This document shows, one piece after another, positions 11,829-18,160 of a stretch of 22,251 nt of DNA. The notes beneath the pieces are model-generated. The model did not search any database. It worked only from the letters and a program-made list of their open reading frames with translations, and was not told where the DNA came from. The stretch is from NCBI GenBank assembly GCA_964444095.1, contig CAYUEW010000010.1, positions 1 to 22,251 on the forward strand. Direction: 5' to 3'. The number at the start of each line of letters is the position of its first letter. Positions within the stretch are counted from its first letter, which is position 1. The translations under genes and the position numbers were made by a program. The stretch comes from JAGLWP01 sp964444095 (GTDB lineage Archaea; Nanobdellota; Nanobdellia; Pacearchaeales; GW2011-AR1).

Positions 11829-14633
11829 ATGGCTAAAGGTAAATTAAAAATAAATAGATATCTTACAGAAGCAGGGAAAGCACCAGGAGATTACTTTGAA
11901 TGGGAAAAATCAGATGTAGATATTACAGATGGAGATAATAAAGTAATATTTACTCAGAAAGAATCAGAATTTCCTGAAAGATACAGCCAGCTAGCAAGAC
12001 AAATTATTGCATCAAAATATTTTTTTGGAGAGATTGGAACTCAAAATAGAGAAAATTCATTGAAAGACCTTGTTGGGAGGGTCACTACCACAATTGAAGG
12101 TTTTAGCTATGGAGATGGTTATTTTTCTAAAGAAGATTCTAAGGCATTCCAAGAGGAACTTACTTACATATCATACAATCAAATGATGGCATTTAATTCT
12201 CCTGTTTGGTTTAATGTTGGGACACATAATTTAATAGAACCAAGTAGTGAGAAAAAAGAAGCGTGGAGAATTGCTGAGAAAGATAAGAATATTATCTATG
12301 AAACTCCTTTTGGACCTATAGAAATTGAAATTAAAAAAGGGACTGCAATCCCAATTGAAATTGGAGAAGATAGATTATTCCCCCAAACCTCTGCTTGTTT
12401 CATTCAATTTGTTGAGGATAGTATGGAAGGTATTATGAACCTTTCTAAAAAAGAAGCATTGTTATTCAAATATGGTTCTGGAACTGGCTCAAATCTTTCA
12501 ACACTTCGTTCATCTTATGAAAAACTTTCTGGTGGAGGAAAACCCTCTGGACCACTAGCCTATTGGGCATTTTATGACAAGGTTGCAGGAATTGTAAAAT
12601 CTGGAGGAAAAACAAGAAGGGCAGCTAGAATGAATTGCCTTGATGATGACCATCCCAACATATTAGAATTCATAGATTCGAAGATGGTGGAAGAAAAGAA
12701 GTTACATATTCTTATAGACAATGGAATTCCTTTTGAGAATGCACAAGACAGTGTAAATTATCAGAATACAAATATTTCTGTGAGGGCAAGTGACAAATTT
12801 ATGAATGCTGCACTTAATGACGAAGAATGGCAAACAGTTCCAGTTCATAATAAAGAAATGGCAGATGAAATGCCAAAATATAAGGCTAAAGATTTAATGA
12901 GAAAAATTGCAGAGAATACTCATTTTTGTGGAGACCCGGGGATGCAATTTGGCGATACAATAAATAAATGGCATACTTGTAAAAATTCTGGTAAAATAAA
13001 TTCTTCAAATCCTTGTTCAGAATTTATGTTCTTAGATAATTCTGCGTGTAATCTTGCTTCATTGAACTTAGTATCTTTTCTGGAAGGAGAAACCTTTGAT
13101 GTTGAATTATTCAAGCATGTTACTAAATTAACAGCAATTTCCCAAGACTTGCTAATAGATAATTCGTCTTATCCTACTAAAGAAATTGCAGAAAATTCTC
13201 ACTTATTTCGGCCTCTTGGAACTGGTTATGCTAACCTTGGTGCCCTAGTTATGTCTCAAGGATTGCCTTATGACTCGGATGGAGCAAGAGCCATAGCTGG
13301 TGCAATAACTGCGTTAATGACTGGAACCGTTTATGAAACTTCAACTGAGATGGCAGAAAAGAAAGGGACCTTCAAAGAATACAAGAAGAACAAGGAACCG
13401 ATGATGGAAGTTATGAATATGCATAGAGAAGCATTAAAAGAAATTGATAGAAAAAAATTACCAAAAGGATTAGAAAATATTTTAGATGAAGCAGAAAAAA
13501 CATGGGACAATGTGATAGCGAGGGGAGAAGAATATGGATTTAGAAATGCTCAAGCAACGGTTCTTGCTCCTACAGGAACAATAGGTTTTATGATGGACTG
13601 TGATACTAAGGGAATTGAACCAGAAATTGGATTGGTGCAAATGAAGAAACTTGTGGGGGGAGGAATATTAAGATTAGTCAATGGAACAGTAATGCCCGCA
13701 TTGGAAAGATTAGGATACGATAAAAATCAAATGAGTGAAATAGAAAAATATATCGAAGACAATGCAACTGTCGAGGGAGCACCCCATATTAAAGAAGAGC
13801 ACATCCCTATTTTTGATTGCTCTAATAAACCTAAACAAGGAACAAGAACAATTTCTCCATTAGGACATCTAAAAATGATGGCGGCTGTTCAACCTTTCCT
13901 TTCTGGAGCAATTTCTAAAACAGTAAATATGCCTGAAGAAGCTACAGTTGAAGAAATAAAAGAAACATATAATGATGCTTGGAAAATGCGGTTAAAGGCC
14001 GTTGCTATTTATAGAGACCAAAGCAAGAGATCACAACCACTTAGTTTTGCTGAGAAGGAAAATCTTCTTGAAGAGAAAGTTAAGCCAGTAAGAAGAAAAT
14101 TATCTAATACAAGAGATGCCATTGTTCATAAGTTTGAAATTGCTGGAGGACATGAAGGCTATTTGACGGTGGGGATGTATGATGATGGAACCCCGGGAGA
14201 AGTATTTATTGATATGAATAAAGAAGGAAGTACAACAAAAGGATTGGTAGATGCAATTGGAATTTTGACTTCAATGTCTTTGCAATATGGTGTTCCATTA
14301 CAAAAAATAGTTGAAAAATTTAGACACCAAAAGTTTGAACCATACGGAATGGTAAAAGGACATCCAGAAATCCACACAACAGATTCAACTATCGATTACA
14401 TTGCTAATTTCTTAGGGAAAAAATTCTTAGGAAATGGTAACGAAGAAAATGGAAACGGGAAGGGGAATGAACAACCTGCTGAAATAAAAAAAGAAAAGAA
14501 ACAGAAGGAAGAACCTATGGAAGAAACAGGAGGCTTTTGTATTGTCTGTGGATCCTCTATGATAAAGAAAGGACACTGTTTAGAAAAATGTTCAAAATGT
14601 GGATGGGAAAGTCCAAAAGGTTGTGGAGAATAA
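11829..14633 (+). CDS. nrdJ: Adenosylcobalamin-dependent (class II) ribonucleoside-diphosphate reductase
   Basis: A 934-aa protein that reduces ribonucleotides to deoxyribonucleotides using a B12-generated thiyl radical. Landmarks in order: NSPVWFNVG (about 123-131), TSACFIQF with C190 (one of the reducible pair), GSGTGSNLSTLRS, SGGKTRRAARM, NPCSEFMF with N394, radical cysteine C396 and E398, C407 (NSACNLASLNL, partner of C190), and PTGTIGFMMDCDTKGIEPE. A separate C-terminal part (from about 735) resembles the TSCPD-like domain of NrdJ, and the tail ends in the cysteine zinc/thiol motif GGFCIVCGSS ... CLEKCSKCGW ... GCGE. No ATP-cone precedes the catalytic domain. It starts on the base after the nrdR stop. 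The thioredoxin encoded downstream is a plausible reductant. Confidence 0.95.
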   Translation: MAKGKLKINRYLTEAGKAPGDYFEWEKSDVDITDGDNKVIFTQKESEFPERYSQLARQIIASKYFFGEIGTQNRENSLKDLVGRVTTTIEGFSYGDGYFSKEDSKAFQEELTYISYNQMMAFNSPVWFNVGTHNLIEPSSEKKEAWRIAEKDKNIIYETPFGPIEIEIKKGTAIPIEIGEDRLFPQTSACFIQFVEDSMEGIMNLSKKEALLFKYGSGTGSNLSTLRSSYEKLSGGGKPSGPLAYWAFYDKVAGIVKSGGKTRRAARMNCLDDDHPNILEFIDSKMVEEKKLHILIDNGIPFENAQDSVNYQNTNISVRASDKFMNAALNDEEWQTVPVHNKEMADEMPKYKAKDLMRKIAENTHFCGDPGMQFGDTINKWHTCKNSGKINSSNPCSEFMFLDNSACNLASLNLVSFLEGETFDVELFKHVTKLTAISQDLLIDNSSYPTKEIAENSHLFRPLGTGYANLGALVMSQGLPYDSDGARAIAGAITALMTGTVYETSTEMAEKKGTFKEYKKNKEPMMEVMNMHREALKEIDRKKLPKGLENILDEAEKTWDNVIARGEEYGFRNAQATVLAPTGTIGFMMDCDTKGIEPEIGLVQMKKLVGGGILRLVNGTVMPALERLGYDKNQMSEIEKYIEDNATVEGAPHIKEEHIPIFDCSNKPKQGTRTISPLGHLKMMAAVQPFLSGAISKTVNMPEEATVEEIKETYNDAWKMRLKAVAIYRDQSKRSQPLSFAEKENLLEEKVKPVRRKLSNTRDAIVHKFEIAGGHEGYLTVGMYDDGTPGEVFIDMNKEGSTTKGLVDAIGILTSMSLQYGVPLQKIVEKFRHQKFEPYGMVKGHPEIHTTDSTIDYIANFLGKKFLGNGNEENGNGKGNEQPAEIKKEKKQKEEPMEETGGFCIVCGSSMIKKGHCLEKCSKCGWESPKGCGE

Positions 14634-14656
14634 TATCTATCTTTAATCATCATAAT

Positions 14657-14665
14657 CTATATAAA
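14657..14665 (+). promoter_or_regulatory. TATA box of the thyX-like gene
   Basis: CTATATAAA is centred 25 bp before the ATG at 14686, indicating a leaderless transcript and a promoter separate from the NrdR-controlled one. No NrdR box is visible in this 52-bp gap. Confidence 0.65.
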
Positions 14666-14685
14666 AAATAATAAGACATAATAAT

Positions 14686-16242
14686 ATGATAAAAGTGGTT
14701 GAGCCAAAAGTTAATGTTATTGATTTTGGTCCTAAGTTGATTCTTAAGGATGGAACAGCAATAACTCCTGATGAATTCGTTTATGGAGCTGCTGGAATTA
14801 CTTACAAGGATGTGGGTGCCTTGAGTGAACTTATCGAACTAAAAAAGAATGATGTTGAAATTCGAGAAAAAATAAAAACTAGTTTAATAAAATCTGGTGG
14901 TGCAGGACATGCTTCTATGGCAACTACTCCTGGCATGTGGATTTTTTTAGAAGGTAATTGTTCGAAGCTCGTGGATTCTATTTTTACTGGTGCTAGATTT
15001 GCAAGTTCTTTAATGCCTTCTGGAAGAAGAATTCCCATCACAAAAGACCAAATTGTTGTTCCAAGAGGAATTCATAAAAGAGGGAAAAGTGCAGAGAATG
15101 TTTATGTTCAAAGTCTTGAAAATTGTATTGGTGCTTATGAAAAATTGCAAACCCAAGGAGTTCCGAAACAAGAGGCAAGCAAAATTGTTCCTTACGGACA
15201 TAGGGGAGGGGGTTTTGTGTTTATGCCTATGGAAACATTAATCTCAATATCTAAAAATATGGGATATGCTCCAGAAGATATTCCTGAAGAAGGAAGAATG
15301 ATTGTTTCTCAATTAGAAGAATTCATTCATGGTAATGGAATGGAAATAACTTATGAGGCAAGGAAGGCTGCTCCGCGAGAGGGTTGTCCAAATCCAAATA
15401 TTTTTCACCACCGAAATAATTTAGCACAAGAACTTATAATGCAAGGGGAAAGTGAATTACATACTCCAACACTCTTAACTGAAAGTTACATTCCTAGCTT
15501 AGAAAGAGATGGAAGGATAGCCCAATTTCTAATGCAAAGAGAAGAATTATTTGAGAAACATCCAGAAAACATATGGAGAGAATGGCCCAACTTATTATCT
15601 AAACTTGATGAAATTGTTCAAGATTATAATAATTCTATTCAGGTTACTACATTGTCTAATTCTCCTTGGAGAGTTTGGGGAGAAGTTAAAAGACATAGAA
15701 CACTCCCACAAATAACAGAACCTATTTATCATGCTGTTGAACGAGCTAATCATATCAAAAATCATAATTTAGATTCTCCGTTGGTAGAGGATGTTTTTTC
15801 CCTTCCTGAATCTGTAAAAAATGAAAAAGAAAATTTTCATCTATGGAAAGACACGTTTATGGATTCTCTAACGGCTTATAATTCTTTAACAAAAATGGGT
15901 GTTTTAGAAAGTGATGCTATTGCTGTTATTCCTCGTGGATTAAAAATGGGAATTGTAAAAACCTTTGATTTGTTTAATTTAACAACAGGATATATGTCTT
16001 TAAGATTATGCACAACTGCTGAACCAGAAATGAGAGAAACAACTGAATACGAAAAAACTTTGTTTTTGGATTCAAATATGCCAGAAGCAGTAAAAAAAAT
16101 AATAGAACCAAAATGTGCATATACTGGTTTCTGCCCAGATAGGAATTGTGGTAAAGTTAAAAATTATGTCCCTTCTTATGACAAAGAATTTCATAAAGAA
16201 ATGCAATTAATTAGAGAAAAAGAAATTAAAGCTGTCATATAA
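14686..16242 (+). CDS. Two-domain ThyX-like protein (putative FAD-dependent thymidylate synthase)
   Basis: A 518-aa protein, about twice the usual ThyX length. The N-terminal half (about 30-260) has a ThyX-like block: AGHASMATTPGMWIFLEGN and, in the position of the signature R-H-R-x7-S-x-R, the degenerate FTGARFASSLMPSGRR. The C-terminal half (about 270-480) has VKRHRTLPQITEPIY with an intact R-H-R (336-338) but Thr-Glu in place of the Ser-x-Arg end, then AVIPRGLKMG ... YMSLRLCTTAEPEMR, matching the ThyX C-terminal block. A Cys tail (C477, C483, C488) follows. ThyX makes dTMP from dUMP with FAD, NADPH and methylene-tetrahydrofolate. Each half keeps only part of the signature, so activity is likely but unproven. 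Context with RNR and dUTPase supports dTMP synthesis. Confidence 0.75.
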   Translation: MIKVVEPKVNVIDFGPKLILKDGTAITPDEFVYGAAGITYKDVGALSELIELKKNDVEIREKIKTSLIKSGGAGHASMATTPGMWIFLEGNCSKLVDSIFTGARFASSLMPSGRRIPITKDQIVVPRGIHKRGKSAENVYVQSLENCIGAYEKLQTQGVPKQEASKIVPYGHRGGGFVFMPMETLISISKNMGYAPEDIPEEGRMIVSQLEEFIHGNGMEITYEARKAAPREGCPNPNIFHHRNNLAQELIMQGESELHTPTLLTESYIPSLERDGRIAQFLMQREELFEKHPENIWREWPNLLSKLDEIVQDYNNSIQVTTLSNSPWRVWGEVKRHRTLPQITEPIYHAVERANHIKNHNLDSPLVEDVFSLPESVKNEKENFHLWKDTFMDSLTAYNSLTKMGVLESDAIAVIPRGLKMGIVKTFDLFNLTTGYMSLRLCTTAEPEMRETTEYEKTLFLDSNMPEAVKKIIEPKCAYTGFCPDRNCGKVKNYVPSYDKEFHKEMQLIREKEIKAVI

Positions 16243-16263
16243 ACTTTAAAGAGAATTGGTATA

Positions 16264-16686
16264 ATGAAAATTAAAATTAAAAAACTTCATCCAGATGCTA
16301 TCATTCCAAAATATGCTCATTCGGGTGACGCGGGGATGGATTTGTTTTCTTTAAAAGAAATAACTTTAGTGCCACACTACCGTATTGCAATTAAAACCGG
16401 AATTTCTATTGAATTGCCAAAAGGATATGTTGGTTTAATTTGGGATAAATCTGGGGTTGCTTTAAAACAAGGAATAAAAGCTATGGCGGGCGTGATGGAT
16501 GCAGGTTATCGGGGAGAATACAAAATAGTTATGGTTAATTTATCTTCTAAAAATTTTAAAATTAATAAAGGACAAAAAATTGCTCAACTTTTAATTCAGA
16601 AAATTGAACGTCCAGAAATAGAAGAAGAACAAAGTCTTTCTGAAACTTCTCGAGGTGGAGGCGGTTTCGGAAGCACGGGTTCTTAA
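16264..16686 (+). CDS. dut: dUTP diphosphatase
   Basis: A 140-aa trimeric dUTPase with all five motifs: I AGMDLFS (23-29), II DKSGVALKQGI (61-71, Lys in place of the usual Arg of R-S-x-L-A), III VMDAGYRGEYKI (78-88, catalytic Asp79), IV GQKIAQLL (103-110), V RGGGGFGSTG (130-139), the C-terminal arm that closes over the active site of a neighbouring subunit. It splits dUTP to dUMP, both keeping uracil out of DNA and supplying the thymidylate synthase. It begins 21 bp after the thyX-like gene, probably in the same transcript. Confidence 0.95.
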   Translation: MKIKIKKLHPDAIIPKYAHSGDAGMDLFSLKEITLVPHYRIAIKTGISIELPKGYVGLIWDKSGVALKQGIKAMAGVMDAGYRGEYKIVMVNLSSKNFKINKGQKIAQLLIQKIERPEIEEEQSLSETSRGGGGFGSTGS

Positions 16687-16694
16687 TCAGAATA

Positions 16695-16703
16695 TTTATA
16701 AAT
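16695..16703 (+). promoter_or_regulatory. TATA box of the thioredoxin gene
   Basis: TTTATAAAT, centred 25 bp before the ATG at 16724. It supports that ATG as the true, leaderless start. Confidence 0.65.
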
Positions 16704-16723
16704 CTCTTTATTTCTATAAACCG

Positions 16724-17050
16724 ATGACAGAAGACAATAAAGTTTCTGAATTAACAAACGGAGAGTTTGAGGAATTTATCAAAGACGGAATTACATTAAT
16801 TGATTTTTTTGCGGAATGGTGTATGCCTTGTTTGATGCTGGCTCCTGTTGTCGAAGAAATGTCTAAAAAGTTTGATGGCAAAATAAAATTCGGCAAAGTA
16901 GATATTGATAGTAATCGCGAATTTGCACAAAAATTTGGTATTAATTCTATTCCAAATCTAGTTGTGTTTAAGGATGGAGAAGTTCTTGAACAATTTGTCG
17001 GCTTGATGTCTGCAGAAGATTTAGAAGAAAAGTTGAAAAAGTTTATTTAA
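16724..17050 (+). CDS. trxA: Thioredoxin
   Basis: A 108-aa thioredoxin fold. The active site is FFAEWCMPCLMLAP with C33-x2-C36; Met replaces the common Gly. The cis-proline is P77 (NSIPNLVVF), and the KDGEVLEQFVG strand follows. An upstream in-frame ATG at 16655 lies inside dut and would add 23 residues; the TATA spacing favours 16724. It reduces protein disulfides. Its position after the RNR, ThyX-like and dUTPase genes suggests it reduces the RNR. The last 8 bp overlap the end of the convergent gene. Confidence 0.93.
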   Translation: MTEDNKVSELTNGEFEEFIKDGITLIDFFAEWCMPCLMLAPVVEEMSKKFDGKIKFGKVDIDSNREFAQKFGINSIPNLVVFKDGEVLEQFVGLMSAEDLEEKLKKFI

Positions 17051-17603
17051 AGATTTCTTTAAATGCCTCATTCATATACATAATCGCCCAATTTCTTAAA
17101 AACAATGCTCCGGGAAAACTGTCTACATTTTCTTGTGCGTAAACATAAACTTTATTTTTATCAAACTGGAATTCTTTTAATTTATTTTCTGTAAATTTAA
17201 TATATAAATTACCAAACGAGACACAATTAGAATCTTCTTTATTAAAATAAATGCCCCCACCAACATTTCTATTTATTGAAAAATTTTTAACTAATCCGTT
17301 TTTTGCAAGAAGTATCTTATCTTCCCATACACCAAATCTTTGAAAAGGACCCTCTTGAAAGACCTTTGGTTTTTCCCTTAAAAAAACTTCTTTGACCCAC
17401 CTTTCTTTTCCTTTATCTGAAAAAGGATAATTCCTTAATTCTTCATACCATTCTTTAGCGACTTGGGGGAAAATGCGATTGGCAATAGAACCATCAATTA
17501 CTATTCCTTCATTCAATAAACTAGGATGAAGGGGGATATAAAAGGAGGTTTCATAAAGGATAGGCAATTCTTCTTTTTTGAGGAATAATTCTTCCAATTC
17601 CAT
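17043..17603 (-). CDS. Uncharacterised 186-aa protein
   Basis: Not recognised. It is a soluble alpha/beta protein without signal or membrane segments. It begins MELEELFLKKEELPILYETS and has aromatic-rich segments (YETSFYIPLHPSLL, AKEWYEELRNYPFSD, VYVYAQENVDSFPGALFLRN). It has one cysteine and no obvious catalytic motif. A TATA box (TATTTAAATA, 17623-17632) centred 24.5 bp upstream favours the ATG at 17603; an ATG 9 bp upstream (17612) would add MKF. The 3' end overlaps the thioredoxin gene by 8 bp on the other strand. Confidence 0.75.
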   Translation of the reverse strand: MELEELFLKKEELPILYETSFYIPLHPSLLNEGIVIDGSIANRIFPQVAKEWYEELRNYPFSDKGKERWVKEVFLREKPKVFQEGPFQRFGVWEDKILLAKNGLVKNFSINRNVGGGIYFNKEDSNCVSFGNLYIKFTENKLKEFQFDKNKVYVYAQENVDSFPGALFLRNWAIMYMNEAFKEIFK

Positions 17604-17622
17604 AAATTTCATTGAAGATTTT

Positions 17623-17632
17623 TATTTAAATA
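17623..17632 (-). promoter_or_regulatory. TATA box of the 186-aa protein gene
   Basis: The palindromic word TATTTAAATA is centred 24.5 bp from the A of the ATG at 17603, the same distance seen for the other leaderless genes here. Confidence 0.5.
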
Positions 17633-17654
17633 GATTATTGCGCCAAGGATTAAT

Positions 17655-17663
17655 TTTATAAAT
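17655..17663 (+). promoter_or_regulatory. TATA box upstream of the tRNA-Lys region
   Basis: TTTATAAAT is the same 9-mer as in the thioredoxin promoter. Typical spacing puts the transcription start near 17684-17687, exactly at the truncated copy of the tRNA-Lys 5' end and ~72 bp before the real tRNA. Confidence 0.6.
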
Positions 17664-17683
17664 TAAGTTTATCTAAAAAGGAT

Positions 17684-17770
17684 TATGGCTCCGTAGCTTC
17701 CCAGAAGGGATGGCCTGTTTGCAGGCCTCAGCTTAAAAGAAGCTTCGCATGTCAGTATGGCTCCGTAGCT
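17684..17770 (+). repeat. Direct repeat duplicating the 5' end of tRNA-Lys, with three hairpins between the copies
   Basis: The 15-mer TATGGCTCCGTAGCT occurs at 17684-17698 and 17756-17770. The second copy contains the first 12 bases of tRNA-Lys. Between them lie three consecutive perfect stem-loops: TCCC/GGGA (17699-17710), GGCCTG/CAGGCC (17712-17727) and AGCTT/AAGCT (17730-17744). The first copy has no matching 3' acceptor strand or anticodon arm with plausible anticodon, so it is not a second tRNA. It may be a leader, an insertion with target duplication, or a remnant of a duplicated tRNA gene. Confidence 0.75.
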
Positions 17771-17833
17771 CAGCTTGGTTAGAGCACTGGACTTTTAATC
17801 CAGGTGTCGAGGGTTCAAATCCCTTCGGGGCCA
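17759..17833 (+). tRNA. trnK: tRNA-Lys (anticodon TTT)
   Basis: The cloverleaf closes fully. Acceptor GGCTCCG pairs with CGGGGCC (one G-U); D-arm GCTC ... GAGC; anticodon stem CTGGA/TCCAG with loop CTTTTAA, giving anticodon TTT; T-arm GAGGG-TTCAAAT-CCCTT (one G-U); discriminator A. It is 75 nt long, without an anticodon-loop intron or an encoded CCA tail. Confidence 0.95.
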
Positions 17834-17881
17834 TTTCCCACTTTAGCAGGGTTTTCCTAGAAATTCCCATAAAACCCAAAG

Positions 17882-17887
17882 TTTTTT
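17882..17887 (+). terminator. T-tract, possible terminator after tRNA-Lys
   Basis: A run of six T lies 49 bp after the tRNA, in an otherwise mixed AT region. Archaeal RNA polymerase can stop at such runs. The remainder of the gap 17834-17965 holds a possible TATA-like TTTTATTA near 17906-17913 for rpoH, and no gene that I can see. Confidence 0.35.
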
Positions 17888-17965
17888 AAACCAAAAAAAA
17901 TAATCTTTTATTATTGTACAGTTGTAATTACTAACAGTACTCTCTAAACCCCCTTTTCATACACA

Positions 17966-18160
17966 ATGCACATTCTACAACCCAAACATACTAAACTAGG
18001 CGACAAAGAGATTGAAACTCTATTAACAAAACTAAATATTTCTAAAACACAATTACCAAGGATTCTTTTGAGCGATCCTGCTCTACCTGAAAACTGTCAG
18101 GTTGGAGATGTCATCCAAATTAAACGAATTGATGGAGAATACTTCCGAGTTGTCATATGA
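17966..18160 (+). CDS. rpoH: DNA-directed RNA polymerase subunit Rpo5 (RpoH)
   Basis: A 64-aa protein, normal for archaeal RpoH, which corresponds to the C-terminal assembly domain of eukaryotic Rpb5. It contains HTKLGDKEIETLL, then KTQLPRILLSDPAL, then GDVIQIKRIDGEYFRVVI. The stop overlaps the rpoB ATG (ATGA), so translation is coupled. rpoH-rpoB-rpoA1 is the standard archaeal order. Confidence 0.96.
   Translation: MHILQPKHTKLGDKEIETLLTKLNISKTQLPRILLSDPALPENCQVGDVIQIKRIDGEYFRVVI

Noticed and set aside
11820..11832. Cobalamin riboswitch before the B12-dependent reductase
   Set aside because: nrdJ starts on the base after the nrdR stop, leaving no leader; the region before nrdR shows NrdR boxes, not a riboswitch fold.
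12920..13114. Antisense open frames inside nrdJ, thyX-like and rpoB genes
   Set aside because: All are short, lack promoters, and run opposite to strongly recognised coding sequences.
16655..16723. Earlier ATG for thioredoxin inside dut
   Set aside because: The added 23 residues are not thioredoxin-like, and a TATA box is 25 bp upstream of the ATG at 16724.
17687..17758. A second tRNA gene upstream of tRNA-Lys
   Set aside because: Only the first 12 bases match a tRNA; no 3' acceptor strand pairs with GGCTCCG, and no arm gives a 7-base anticodon loop.
17684..17770. attL/attR of an integrated element at tRNA-Lys
   Set aside because: The repeats lie at the 5' end of the tRNA, are only 72 bp apart, and enclose no integrase or cargo; true att sites usually sit at the 3' end.
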